A program made the position numbers and the translations under genes. The notes below the pieces were generated by a model, which was given only the letters and a program-made list of their open reading frames with translations, searched no databases and had not been told where the DNA came from. DNA of 64,000 nt from Actinoplanes cyaneus (GTDB lineage Bacteria; Actinomycetota; Actinomycetes; Mycobacteriales; Micromonosporaceae): assembly GCF_016862095.1 (NCBI RefSeq), contig NZ_BOMH01000070.1, positions 1 to 64,000 of the forward strand. The letters are read 5' to 3'. Positions 51,417 to 60,135 of this stretch are shown one piece after another (position 1 is the stretch's first letter; every line of letters starts with the position of its first letter).

Positions 51417-51923
51417 CTAGTGGTGCTCGCCTTCCTCGGCCTCGGCGTCCTCGGCGCGCTTGAACGAGGCGCGGATCTCCGCCTCGGCCTCGACCCGGCC
51501 GACCCAGGTCGCGCCCTCGACGGACTTGCCGGGCTCCAGGTCCTTGTAGACCGTGAAGAAGTGCTGGATCTCCATCCGGTCGAACTCGCCCAGGTGGTGG
51601 ATGTCCCGCAGGTGCTCCTGGCGCGGGTCCTCGAACGGCACGCAGAGGACCTTGTCGTCGCGGCCCTTCTCGTCGGTCATCCGGTACATCCCGATGGCAC
51701 GGGAACGGACCAGACAACCGGGGAAGGTCGGCTCCTGGATCAGCACCAGAGCGTCCAGCGGGTCGCCGTCCTGGCCCAGGGTGCCCTCGATGAAGCCGTA
51801 GTCGGCGGGATACTGTGTCGCCGTGAAGAGGGTCCGGTCCAGCCGGATGCGACCGGTCTTGTGGTCCACCTCGTACTTGTTGCGCTGCCCCTTGGGGATC
51901 TCAACCAGAACGTCGAAATCCAT
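51417..51923 (-). CDS. ppa: Inorganic pyrophosphatase
   Basis: Family I soluble pyrophosphatase that pulls biosynthetic reactions forward by hydrolysing PPi. The 168-residue protein shows EIPKGQRNKYEVDHKTG, the signature DGDPLDALVL and the late metal-site segment KDLEPGKSVEG. The C-terminus is acidic with a final His-His. The ATG at 51923 follows GGGGAG with 6 nt; an in-frame extension to 52016 is not family-like. It is divergent from dacB, the same pair and orientation as Rv3628/Rv3627c in M. tuberculosis. Confidence 0.97.
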   Translation of the reverse strand: MDFDVLVEIPKGQRNKYEVDHKTGRIRLDRTLFTATQYPADYGFIEGTLGQDGDPLDALVLIQEPTFPGCLVRSRAIGMYRMTDEKGRDDKVLCVPFEDPRQEHLRDIHHLGEFDRMEIQHFFTVYKDLEPGKSVEGATWVGRVEAEAEIRASFKRAEDAEAEEGEHH

Positions 51924-52075
51924 TATCCGCTCCCCTTGTGATTGCCCGCTTGATGTGACCGGGCCGCCGGGCGGGAAGCGGGGGAATGGAAGCAGGCCCG
52001 CAGGATCCGCGCGCAACGGTGTGCCGGATGTCGCTAGTCTCCCCTAAGTCTGACGCCACAGGCGAGGAGGGGCGT

Positions 52076-53932
52076 GTGACGAGGCAAGATTCACAGAACA
52101 GTCCGGAGTGCAACGGCGTGTCCAGCGGGACGAATCACCCGGATGCCGGTAGAGGGCAGTCCGGTTGGCCCGGTGTGCCCGGATCTGCGCCTCAGTCGCA
52201 GGCCAGCCCCTATCCGCCGAGCGCCCCGCCACCGCCGCCGGACTCCCGGACGACGGCGCCGATCGCGCCGGCCGGTGGATATCCGCCGAGCGCCCCGCCA
52301 CCGCCCCAGCCGGTGCCGGCCCCGATCCCGGGCGGCTCACCCGCGTACGGGAAAGCCTCTGTTCCTCTGAACACCGCGCGCCCGGCGGTGCCCCCGCCCG
52401 TCGGCGGAGCCCGGCCACCCGCCACGCCGGAGCCCGAGGCCGCCTCGGAGACTGCTTCCGGCAGCGGCCCGGCCGGGTCCGGGTCGGGGTTCTTCGCCAA
52501 CCCGAAGGCCGCCGCCGCCGTCCTCGCCGTGGTGGTCCTGGTCGCCGTGGCCGTCGTGGGCCTGGTCGAGAAGCCCGGCCCGATCGCCGGCTGGTTCGGC
52601 GACTCCTCCACGCCGACCCCGATCGCGACCACGCCCGAGCCGACGCCCACCCCGGTGCTCGCCGCGGCGACCTCGCAGGGCCGGGCGCCGACCGCCGATG
52701 CCGTCAAGAAGGCGCTGGATCCGCTGGTCAAGTCGTCCGCGCTGGGCTCGACCGTGCACGTCTCGGTGCTGGACGTGGCCGCCGCGCAGGTCCTCTACGC
52801 GCAGAACGCGGACATCCCGACCACGCCAGCCTCGACCACCAAGATCCTCACCGCGGTGACCGCGCTGGCCGCGCGCGGCCCGGCCTATCGCCTGGCGACC
52901 CGCGCGGTGGCCGGCGAGACGGCGGGCGAGGTGGTGATCATCGGGGGCGGTGACCCGACGCTGTCGGCCGACGCGAAAGGGCAGTTCCCCGGCGCGGCCC
53001 GGCTCGACCTGCTAGCCCAGCAGGTGAAGAAGGCGATGGGCGGCACCCCGATCACCCGGGTGACGGTGGACGCCTCGCTGTTCAAGGGGCCGGAGACGGC
53101 GACCGGCTGGTCCTCCGACGACATCTCGCCGGGCGGTCAGGTGGCCCGGATCCAGGCGCTGATGACGAACGCCGGCCGGATCAAGCCGGTGCACAACGAG
53201 TTCGGCGGCGACCCGCGGTTCAGCGACCCGGCGCTCGCCGCGGGCAAGACGTTCGCCAAGCAGCTCGGCGTCGCCGCGTCGAAGGTCGCCAAGGGGACGG
53301 CCCCGGCGTCCGCCGCAGCCTCCGCGCCGGCCTCCGCCGCGGCCGCCGGCGTGACCCCCGGCCAGGAACTGGGCAAAGTCGAGTCGCCGCCGCTGGTGCA
53401 GGTCCTCGACTGGATGCTCCAGCAGAGCGACAACACCATCGCCGAGACGATGGCCCGGCAGGTGGCGCTGGCCGCCGGCGCCGAGCCCAGCTTCGACGGC
53501 GCCTCCGAGGCGATGATCAAGAAGCTGAAGGAGCTGGGCCTGCCCGGCGACGAGGCGGACCTCTACGACGGCAGCGGCCTCTCCCGGCACAACGGCATCA
53601 GTCCGACCCTGCTGGTGCAGACGCTGGCCCTGGCGGCCGGCGGCACCAAGCCGGAGCTGTCCGCCATGTTCAACGGCCTGCCGGTGGCCGGCTGGTCCGG
53701 CACCCTGCGGACCAGGTTCGCCACGCCCAGCCCGAACCAGGCGGCGCAGGGCATCGTGCGCGCCAAGACGGGCACCCTCAGCGGCGTGAACACGCTGGCC
53801 GGCGTGCTGATCACCAGGGACGGGCGGGTTCTCGCCTTCGCGATCATGGCGAGCGCCACCTCGGACGCGACCACCGCCAAGGCCGCCCTCGACAAGGTCG
53901 CCGCCAAGCTGGTGGCCTGCGGCTGTTCCTAG
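52076..53932 (+). CDS. dacB: D-alanyl-D-alanine carboxypeptidase (PBP4/DacB family)
   Basis: Peptidase S13 enzyme that trims or cleaves peptidoglycan peptides outside the membrane. A long Pro-rich cytoplasmic tail (about 140 residues, YPPSAPPPP repeats) precedes a signal-anchor helix (AAAVLAVVVLVAVAVVGLV). The catalytic domain has SxxK in ASTTKIL, SDN (QQSDNTIAE) and KTG (RAKTGTLSG), with the S13 insertion between. 618 residues in all. GTG at 52076 follows GAGGAGG with 5 nt. Homologue Rv3627c is beside ppa in the same way. The following DUF2342-type gene is 87 bp downstream. Confidence 0.92.
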   Translation: MTRQDSQNSPECNGVSSGTNHPDAGRGQSGWPGVPGSAPQSQASPYPPSAPPPPPDSRTTAPIAPAGGYPPSAPPPPQPVPAPIPGGSPAYGKASVPLNTARPAVPPPVGGARPPATPEPEAASETASGSGPAGSGSGFFANPKAAAAVLAVVVLVAVAVVGLVEKPGPIAGWFGDSSTPTPIATTPEPTPTPVLAAATSQGRAPTADAVKKALDPLVKSSALGSTVHVSVLDVAAAQVLYAQNADIPTTPASTTKILTAVTALAARGPAYRLATRAVAGETAGEVVIIGGGDPTLSADAKGQFPGAARLDLLAQQVKKAMGGTPITRVTVDASLFKGPETATGWSSDDISPGGQVARIQALMTNAGRIKPVHNEFGGDPRFSDPALAAGKTFAKQLGVAASKVAKGTAPASAAASAPASAAAAGVTPGQELGKVESPPLVQVLDWMLQQSDNTIAETMARQVALAAGAEPSFDGASEAMIKKLKELGLPGDEADLYDGSGLSRHNGISPTLLVQTLALAAGGTKPELSAMFNGLPVAGWSGTLRTRFATPSPNQAAQGIVRAKTGTLSGVNTLAGVLITRDGRVLAFAIMASATSDATTAKAALDKVAAKLVACGCS

Positions 53933-54019
53933 AACCCGGGTATCGACGTCCGGCCGGGATACCCCGTCTAAGGGTTTCACCGGAGTGCGCTGTGGAGCCG
54001 CGCGGGTACTGTCGGCTGC

Positions 54020-55078
54020 ATGGCGCAGTTCGTTGACTGGGATCTGGCCGCCGCGACCGCTGGCGCGCTTTCCAAATCAGGTCCAGCGGTTTCCTACGAC
54101 GAGGCCGCTCAGGTGGTGTCCGAGCTGCGGGAGCTGACCGAGGTCGCGGCCGGCCACGTGGCGGAGTACACGGGGCTCAGCTCGCAGACCGTGGTCCCCC
54201 CGGTTCGCGTGGTCGACCGGCGGGACTGGGCGAAGGTGAACATCGCCGGCCTGCAACAGGTGATCAACCCGCTGGTCACCAAGCTCTCCGGGGACAAGCA
54301 GCCGGGCGCGTTCGCCGAGGCGATCGGCTCCAGGGTCACCGGCGTCCAGGCCGGGACGATCCTGGCCTACCTCTCCGGCCGCGTCCTGGGGCAGTATGAG
54401 GTGTTTTCCGGCGATCCCGGCCAGCTGCTGCTGAACGCGCCGAACATCGTCGAGGTCGAGCGCAAGATCGGCGCCGATCCGCGGGACTTCCGGCTCTGGG
54501 TCTGCCTGCACGAGGTCACCCACCGCACCCAGTTCACCGCGGTCCCCTGGATGCGGGGTTACTTCCTCGGTCAGGTGCAGGCCTTCGTCGACGCCTCGCA
54601 GGGCGGCGAGCACATGCTGGAGCGCCTGCGCCGCGGCGTGGCGACGGTCTCGGACGCGTTGCGCGACCCGGAGAGCCGCGCCTCGGTGCTCGACATCGTG
54701 CAGACCCCTGGGCAGAAAGCCGTGCTGGACCGGCTGACCGCACTGATGACGCTGCTGGAGGGGCACGCCGAGTTCGTGATGGACGGCGTCGGCCCCGAGG
54801 TGATCCCGTCCGTCGAGTCGATCCGCACCAAGTTCAACCGCCGGCGCGAGGGCGGCAACCCGCTGGAGAAGACGGTGCGCCGCCTGCTCGGCATCGAGGT
54901 CAAGATGCGGCAGTACGCGGAGGGCCACAAGTTCGTGCACGGCGTGGTCGAGCGGGTGGGGATGGACGGCTTCAACAAGATCTTCGAGTCCCCGCTGACC
55001 CTGCCCTGGCTGGAGGAGCTCGGCGATCCGGATGCCTGGGTGGCGCGGGTGCACGACGCGCGCCCGGCGCTCGACTGA
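54020..55078 (+). CDS. DUF2342-type zinc-dependent metalloprotease-like protein
   Basis: The 352-residue protein is of the actinobacterial family described as coenzyme F420 biosynthesis-associated or zinc-dependent metalloprotease (Rv3626c in M. tuberculosis). It contains one HExxH motif (LHEVTHRTQF, about residues 167-176) and a later EGHAEFVMDGVG segment that may supply the third ligand. It has no signal peptide, so it acts in the cytoplasm. Proteolytic activity and a link to F420 are family annotations, not shown. ATG 54020 is the start; tilS follows 2 bp after its stop, implying one operon. Confidence 0.88.
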   Translation: MAQFVDWDLAAATAGALSKSGPAVSYDEAAQVVSELRELTEVAAGHVAEYTGLSSQTVVPPVRVVDRRDWAKVNIAGLQQVINPLVTKLSGDKQPGAFAEAIGSRVTGVQAGTILAYLSGRVLGQYEVFSGDPGQLLLNAPNIVEVERKIGADPRDFRLWVCLHEVTHRTQFTAVPWMRGYFLGQVQAFVDASQGGEHMLERLRRGVATVSDALRDPESRASVLDIVQTPGQKAVLDRLTALMTLLEGHAEFVMDGVGPEVIPSVESIRTKFNRRREGGNPLEKTVRRLLGIEVKMRQYAEGHKFVHGVVERVGMDGFNKIFESPLTLPWLEELGDPDAWVARVHDARPALD

Positions 55079-55080
55079 CC

Positions 55081-56055
55081 GTGGCCCGGATCCCGGCGCC
55101 GGTCGCCGCGGTCCGCACCGCGGTCCGCCGAGGTCTGGCGGACCTGCCATCCGGCGCGCTGGTGCTGGTCGCCTGCTCGGGCGGCGCCGATTCGCTGTCG
55201 CTCGCCGCGGCGGCGAGGTTCGTGGCGGGCCGGGTCGGTCTGGTCACCGTGGACCACGGCCTCCAGGAGGGCTCGGACCGCCGGGCACGATCGGTTGCCG
55301 CCTGGGCGCGAGATGCCGACTTCGATCCGGTACGTGTGTCGACCGTCACCGTCGCGGGTCTGCCCGGTGGCCCGGAAGCGGCCGCGCGGACCGCCCGCTA
55401 CACCGCCCTGGAGACTGCCGCGGCCGAGCTCGGGGCGGCCGCCGTGCTGCTCGGGCACACGCGCGACGACCAGGCCGAGACGGTGCTGCTGGCGCTGGCC
55501 CGGGGCGCCGGCCCCCGTGGCCTGGCCGGGATGCCGCAGCGCCGCGGGGTGTTCCGCCGCCCGTTGCTCGAGGTGGCCCGTGCCGACACCCGGAAGGCGT
55601 GCGCCGCGCTGGGCCTCGCCCCCTGGGAGGACCCGCACAACACCGATCCGGCGTATGCACGGTCGCGTGTCCGTGCCACCGCCCTGCCCACCCTCGTCAC
55701 CGAGCTGGGCGCGGCCGTGGTCGGCAACCTGGCCCGGACGGCGGCGCTGCTCGCGGCCGACAACGAGGCGCTGGACGAGTTGGCGGCCGAGGCGCTGGAG
55801 CGGGCCAGGTCCGGCGACGGCCTGTCCGTGGCGGCGCTGGCCGGGCTGCCGTCCGCGATCCGCGGCCGGGTGCTGCACCGGTGGGCACGGGAACTGGGTG
55901 CGCCCGGCGGCGCGCTGGCGTTCGGGCACGTGATGTCCCTGGACGCCCTGGTCACCGACTGGCACGGGCAGGGCGAGGCCTGCCTGCCCGGCGGGATCGC
56001 CGTCGCGAGGCGGCACAGTGACCTCGTTCGGGTGGTTCCGGCCCCTGTCAAGTGA
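55081..56055 (+). CDS. tilS: tRNA(Ile)-lysidine synthase
   Basis: TilS attaches lysine to the wobble cytidine of tRNA-Ile(CAU) so that it reads AUA; it is essential. The 324-residue protein has the PP-loop SGGADSLSL near residue 38, VDHGLQEGSD, the GHTRDDQAETVL motif and DPHNTDPAYARSRVR. It is of the shorter actinobacterial form lacking the long C-terminal domain. GTG at 55081, 2 bp after the DUF2342-type gene; hpt follows 65 bp downstream, the common tilS-hpt-ftsH order. Confidence 0.95.
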   Translation: MARIPAPVAAVRTAVRRGLADLPSGALVLVACSGGADSLSLAAAARFVAGRVGLVTVDHGLQEGSDRRARSVAAWARDADFDPVRVSTVTVAGLPGGPEAAARTARYTALETAAAELGAAAVLLGHTRDDQAETVLLALARGAGPRGLAGMPQRRGVFRRPLLEVARADTRKACAALGLAPWEDPHNTDPAYARSRVRATALPTLVTELGAAVVGNLARTAALLAADNEALDELAAEALERARSGDGLSVAALAGLPSAIRGRVLHRWARELGAPGGALAFGHVMSLDALVTDWHGQGEACLPGGIAVARRHSDLVRVVPAPVK

Positions 56056-56120
56056 GCGATGGGCAACGTAATTCGGCCCCGTTTCGCGAACGGTAACCTC
56101 CATGCGGCAGGCTTAGGGCC

Positions 56121-56696
56121 ATGGCAGATGGTTCTTGGTACGACGCCGACATCGACCACGTGATCATCTCGGAGGAGCAGATCCGCGAGAAGATCGACGA
56201 GCTGGCGAAACAGGTCTCCGCGGACCATGCCGATGCCGCCGACGGCATCCTTCTCGTGTGCGTGCTCAAGGGCGCGGTCATGTTCATGGCCGACTTCGCC
56301 CGCTCGCTGGGCCGCCAGGGTCCGTCCACCGAGATGGAGTTCATGGCGGTCTCCTCCTACGGGCAGGGGACGACCTCGTCGGGCGTGGTGCGCATCCTGA
56401 AGGACCTGGACCGGGACATCGCCGGCCGCCACGTGCTGGTGGTCGAGGACATCGTGGACTCCGGGCTGACCCTGTCCTGGCTGATGAAGTACCTGGAGTC
56501 GCGTCAGCCGGCCAGCGTCGAGGTGGTCGCGCTGTTCCGCAAGCCGGACGCGGTGAAGGTGCAGGTTCCGGTGAAGTATGTGGGCTTCGACATCCCCAAC
56601 GAGTTCGTGGTCGGTTACGGACTGGACTTCGCGGAGCGCTACCGCGAGTTGCCGTACGTGGGAGTTCTGCGGCCCGAGGTCTACGCCCGTAGCTGA
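56121..56696 (+). CDS. hpt: Hypoxanthine phosphoribosyltransferase
   Basis: Purine salvage enzyme converting hypoxanthine or guanine and PRPP to IMP or GMP. The 191-residue protein has the PRPP motif VLVVEDIVDSGLTL, the LKGAVMFMADF loop and DFAERYRELPYVGVL at the C-terminus. ATG 56121 is the start. A possible -10 (TAACCT, 56094-56099) precedes it. It stands between tilS and ftsH as in many Gram-positive bacteria. Confidence 0.96.
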   Translation: MADGSWYDADIDHVIISEEQIREKIDELAKQVSADHADAADGILLVCVLKGAVMFMADFARSLGRQGPSTEMEFMAVSSYGQGTTSSGVVRILKDLDRDIAGRHVLVVEDIVDSGLTLSWLMKYLESRQPASVEVVALFRKPDAVKVQVPVKYVGFDIPNEFVVGYGLDFAERYRELPYVGVLRPEVYARS

Positions 56697-56976
56697 ACCG
56701 CTTTCTCAGCGTGTTCTCAGTAATGGTGGATATCGCCCGTTTTATTGCTGAAACACGCTGGATTGCGGGGGGTTACGTGGAGTTCGCCCTACCGCCTCAC
56801 GGGTTCGCGATGCGTGCCTACGGTGTACGGTCGAGTGACCGATGGCGTGGTGTCACGAGCGCCGGAGGGGCCGGGACGCGATTCGCCGCCACCAAGCGGG
56901 GGAAATTGATCCCGGCGGCCGCCGGTGGGCGGCGACGTTGAGGTGACCAGGACGCCGATCAGGAGGGTCCGGGCGC
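56697..56976. other. 280-bp hpt-ftsH intergenic region
   Basis: No gene that I can support; a 76-codon frame starting at 56711 lacks a ribosome binding site and typical codon use. The left part (56700-56780) is AT-rich and likely holds the ftsH promoter. AGGAGGG at 56961-56967 is the ftsH ribosome binding site. Confidence 0.5.
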
Positions 56977-56985
56977 TTGGCGCCC
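56971..56985 (+). promoter_or_regulatory. ftsH: Hairpin at the ftsH start with TTG in its loop
   Basis: GGGCGC-TTG-GCGCCC is a perfect 6-bp stem with a 3-nt loop that is the first possible ftsH start codon. It lies 3 nt after AGGAGGG. If folded, it would either block the TTG or bring the ribosome binding site closer to the ATG at 56995. Confidence 0.5.
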
Positions 56986-59007
56986 GACAACAGTATGGAA
57001 CGTACGCGTTTCTTCCGCCGCCCGGTGGTCTGGATCATTCTGGTGATCATCGGCGTAGTCGCGCTGAGCTCGATCTTCACCAGTGGTACCAGCTACCAGC
57101 GGGTAGACACTTCGGTCGCTCTTGAGCGTCTGAACCAGCCCGGCATCGAGAAGGTCGTCCAGAAGGACAAGGAGCAGACGCTCCAGATCGACCTGAAGGA
57201 TTCCGAGCAGTTCAACGGCAAGAGCACGAACAAGATCGAAACCCAATATCCGTACGAGGTCACCAGCGCCATCTGGGACGACGTTCAGCAGGCCAAGTCC
57301 GCCGGCCGGATCACCGGGACGATCAACACCACCGTCTCCGGCGACAACATCCTCCTCAGTCTGCTGATCAACCTGCTGCCGATCGCCATTCTGGTGGTTC
57401 TGCTGCTGCTGTTCATGTCGCAGATGCAGGGTGGCGGCTCGCGGGTGCTCAACTTCGGCAAGTCCAAAGCGAAGATGATCACCAAGGACACGCCCAAGAC
57501 GACGTTCGCCGACGTGGCGGGCGCCGACGAGGCGGTCGAGGAGCTGCAGGAGATCAAGGACTTCCTGCAGAACCCGGCGAAGTACCAGGCGCTCGGTGCC
57601 AAGATCCCGAAGGGCGTGCTGCTCTTCGGCCAGCCGGGTACCGGTAAGACGCTGCTGGCCCGCGCGGTCGCCGGCGAGGCCGGTGTGCCCTTCTACTCGA
57701 TCTCCGGGTCGGACTTCGTGGAGATGTTCGTCGGTGTCGGCGCGAGCCGGGTCCGCGACCTCTTCGAGCAGGCCAAGTCGAACGCTCCGGCGATCGTCTT
57801 CGTCGACGAGATCGACGCCGTCGGCCGGCACCGCGGCGCCGGCATGGGTGGCGGTCACGACGAGCGCGAGCAGACGCTCAACCAGCTGCTCGTCGAGATG
57901 GACGGCTTCGACACCAAGGGTGGCGTGATCCTCATCGCGGCCACCAACCGGCCCGACATCCTCGACCCCGCGCTGCTGCGTCCCGGTCGTTTCGACCGGC
58001 AGATCCCAGTGGACAACCCGGACATGGAGGGCCGCAAGGCGATCCTCCGGGTGCACGCCAAGGGCAAGCCGTTCACGCCGGATGTCGACCTCGACTCGGT
58101 GGCCCGCCGCACGCCCGGTTTCTCCGGCGCCGACCTGGCCAACGTGATCAACGAGGCCGCGCTGCTCACCGCGCGTAACGAGAAGCGGGCGATCTCGAAC
58201 TACTTCCTCGAAGAGGCGATCGACCGGGTCATCGCCGGCCCCGAGCGCCGCACCCGGGCGATGAGCGACAACGAGAAGAAGATCACGGCGTACCACGAGG
58301 GTGGTCACGCTCTGGTCGCCTACGCGTTGCCGCACTCCGCGCCGGTGCACAAGGTGACGATCCTGCCGCGTGGCCGCTCGCTGGGTCACACGCTGGTCCT
58401 GCCGGTCGAGGACAAGTACACGCAGACCCGTGCCGAGATGATCGACACCCTGGCGTACGCGCTGGGTGGCCGCGCCGCTGAGGAGCTCGTCTTCCACGAG
58501 CCCACCACTGGCGCCGGCAACGACATCGAGAAGGCGTCCGGCCTGGCCCGTGCCATGGTCACGCAGTACGGCATGAGTTCCAAGCTGGGTGCCGTGAAGT
58601 ACGGGACCAGTGGGGACGAGCCGTTCCTGGGCCGCAACATGGGCCACGAGCGGGACTACTCGGACTCGGTGGCAGCCGACATCGACTCGGAGGTGCGTGC
58701 GCTCATCGAGCTCGCGCACGACGAGGCCTGGGAGATCCTGGTGGAGTACCGGGATGTCCTTGACGAGATGGTCCTCGAGCTGATCGAGAAAGAGACGCTC
58801 ACCCGCGAGGACATGGACCGGATCTGCGCCCGGGTGCAGAAGCGTCCGCCGATGTCGCCGTTCAACGGTTTCGGCAAGCGGCTCCCGTCGGAGGCCCCGC
58901 CCGTGCTCACCCCCGCCGAGCGGGAGAAGCTGAAGGCGCAGGCCGAGTCCGATGGCCAGCTCGCCGTCGGACCGAACGCCAACGGCACCGTCGAAGGCAG
59001 TAACTGA
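56977..59007 (+). CDS. ftsH: ATP-dependent zinc metalloprotease FtsH
   Basis: FtsH is a membrane-bound AAA protease that degrades unassembled membrane proteins and some regulators. Two N-terminal transmembrane helices (VVWIILVIIGVVALSSI and LLINLLPIAILVVLLLLF) flank an extracytoplasmic domain. The AAA domain has Walker A GQPGTGKT, Walker B IVFVDEIDAVG and the second region of homology (ATNRPDILDPALLRPGRFDR). The zinc site is HEGGH in AYHEGGHALV, with a downstream Asp. Start: TTG 56977 has AGGAGGG at a usable distance, whereas ATG 56995 gives the start MERTRFFRRPVVW that resembles Streptomyces FtsH; I list the longer form. folE follows 5 bp downstream. Confidence 0.96.
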   Translation: MAPDNSMERTRFFRRPVVWIILVIIGVVALSSIFTSGTSYQRVDTSVALERLNQPGIEKVVQKDKEQTLQIDLKDSEQFNGKSTNKIETQYPYEVTSAIWDDVQQAKSAGRITGTINTTVSGDNILLSLLINLLPIAILVVLLLLFMSQMQGGGSRVLNFGKSKAKMITKDTPKTTFADVAGADEAVEELQEIKDFLQNPAKYQALGAKIPKGVLLFGQPGTGKTLLARAVAGEAGVPFYSISGSDFVEMFVGVGASRVRDLFEQAKSNAPAIVFVDEIDAVGRHRGAGMGGGHDEREQTLNQLLVEMDGFDTKGGVILIAATNRPDILDPALLRPGRFDRQIPVDNPDMEGRKAILRVHAKGKPFTPDVDLDSVARRTPGFSGADLANVINEAALLTARNEKRAISNYFLEEAIDRVIAGPERRTRAMSDNEKKITAYHEGGHALVAYALPHSAPVHKVTILPRGRSLGHTLVLPVEDKYTQTRAEMIDTLAYALGGRAAEELVFHEPTTGAGNDIEKASGLARAMVTQYGMSSKLGAVKYGTSGDEPFLGRNMGHERDYSDSVAADIDSEVRALIELAHDEAWEILVEYRDVLDEMVLELIEKETLTREDMDRICARVQKRPPMSPFNGFGKRLPSEAPPVLTPAEREKLKAQAESDGQLAVGPNANGTVEGSN

Positions 59008-59012
59008 TCAAC

Positions 59013-59651
59013 GTGCAGGACGAACTGGACTATCTCGCCGCCCGGCTGGTCGACGGCAAGGTCACCGGAACCCCGGTGGAGCAGGCCGTCGACCTCGGGC
59101 GGATCGAGAAGGCGGTCCGGGAGATCCTCATCGCGATCGGTGAGGACCCGGACCGGGACGGCTTGGCGCGGACCCCCTCCCGGGTCGCCCGTGCCTACGC
59201 GGAACTCTTCGCCGGCCTGCGGGTCGACCCGGCAAGTGTGCTCACCACCACCTTCGAGGCGGACCACGAGGAGCTCGTGCTGGTCCGCGACATCGAGGTG
59301 CAGAGCATGTGCGAACACCATCTGCTGCCGTTCAAGGGTGTCGCGCACATCGGCTACATCCCGGGCACCGACGGGCGCATCACCGGCCTGTCGAAACTCG
59401 CTCGCCTCGTCGAGGTCTACGCCCGACGCCCCCAGGTGCAGGAACGCCTCACCTCGCAGATAGCGGACCTGCTGATGTCGCGGCTGGGCGCGCGCGGGGT
59501 GATCGTGGTCCTCGAGTGCGAGCACCTGTGCATGGAGATGCGCGGCATCCGCAAGGTCGGCGCCCGCACGGTGACCTCCGCGGTCCGGGGCGCCTTCCAG
59601 ACCGACGGCAAGGTCCGAGCCGAGGCCATGGCGTTGATAAACGCCCGCTGA
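59013..59651 (+). CDS. folE: GTP cyclohydrolase I
   Basis: First enzyme of tetrahydrofolate synthesis, converting GTP to dihydroneopterin triphosphate. The 212-residue protein has the zinc ligands in QSMCEHHLLPF and the later CEHLCM, plus GLSKLARLVEVYARRPQVQE and the RTPSRVARAY segment. The GTG at 59013 has no clear ribosome binding site and is 5 bp after ftsH, suggesting coupling. In mycobacteria folE is followed by folP-folB-folK; here it is followed instead by a hairpin terminator and repeats, so the rest of the folate genes must be elsewhere. Confidence 0.96.
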   Translation: MQDELDYLAARLVDGKVTGTPVEQAVDLGRIEKAVREILIAIGEDPDRDGLARTPSRVARAYAELFAGLRVDPASVLTTTFEADHEELVLVRDIEVQSMCEHHLLPFKGVAHIGYIPGTDGRITGLSKLARLVEVYARRPQVQERLTSQIADLLMSRLGARGVIVVLECEHLCMEMRGIRKVGARTVTSAVRGAFQTDGKVRAEAMALINAR

Positions 59652-59662
59652 CCCGACTCCAC

Positions 59663-59699
59663 CATGAGCACCAGCCGATCCTTTCGGCCGGTGCTCATG
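59663..59699 (+). terminator. folE terminator formed by an inside-out copy of the dispersed palindrome
   Basis: CATGAGCACC-AGCCGA (59663-59678) pairs with 59684-59699 (15 of 16 positions) and is followed by TTCGTTTCC. The arms carry the same ATGAGCACC/GGTGCTCAT words as palindromes P1-P3, but facing the other way. Confidence 0.8.
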
Positions 59700-59916
59700 T
59701 TCGTTTCCGCCTGAGTTCCCGCCGGTCCTGGCTGCTGCTCACGATTCGTTCTGTCTGAGTTACCACCCGTCCCGGCTGCTGCTCAGGGTCTGCTCCGGCC
59801 TGAGTTCCGGCCCCGGCTGGTGCTCAGGGTCGTGTCTCAGCTCGGCGGCAGCCATGAGCGTCAGCCGGCTCCGCGAGCTCCGCGTCGGCCCGGCGTGCTG
59901 CGCGGGTCGCTGTCTT
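59700..59916. repeat. Cluster of degenerate palindrome arms
   Basis: At least four partial copies of the arm word (GGCTGCTGCTCA, GGCTGCTGCTCAGGGTC, GGCTGGTGCTCAGGGTC, and AGCCATGAGCGTCAGCCGG) are spaced 40-70 bp apart. No gene is seen. The cluster looks like an insertion hot spot or the decayed remains of repeated insertions of the dispersed palindrome. Confidence 0.65.
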
Positions 59917-59969
59917 GGCTGGTGCTCATGGCTGTTATCCGGGACGGATAACAGCCATGAGCACCAGCC
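59917..59969. repeat. Dispersed palindrome, copy P3 (perfect 24-bp arms)
   Basis: Arms 59917-59940 and 59946-59969 pair perfectly around GGGAC. Relative to P1 and P2, both arms differ at the same place (GGCTG/CAGCC instead of GGTCG/CGACC), a compensatory change that preserves the stem. Confidence 0.9.
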
Positions 59970-60021
59970 GGAAGCTGGCGGCGCGTCGCGGCCCGTCTCG
60001 GTGCGGGCGTCGCGGAGCTTG

Positions 60022-60071
60022 GCTGGCTCTCAGGGGTCTTACCGAGCATTGAAGCACCCCTGAGCACCAGC
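60022..60071. repeat. Dispersed palindrome, imperfect copy P4
   Basis: GCTGGCTCTCAGGGG (60022-60036) faces CCCCTGAGCACCAGC (60057-60071), with two mismatched positions in 15 and a 20-nt loop. It aligns with P5 at 44022-44075 read on the other strand. Confidence 0.65.
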
Positions 60072-60135
60072 TACGTGCCAGTGGCGACTCGGTGGTGAGC
60101 GGCGACGGGGTCGGGTCTTGGGGTGAGTGGAACCA

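Noticed and set aside
56711..56941. 76-codon frame before ftsH
   Set aside because: No ribosome binding site, poor codon bias and no similarity to a known small protein; more likely the ftsH promoter region.
56959..58719. 586-codon minus-strand open frame opposite ftsH
   Set aside because: Shadow of FtsH third-position bias; no motif.
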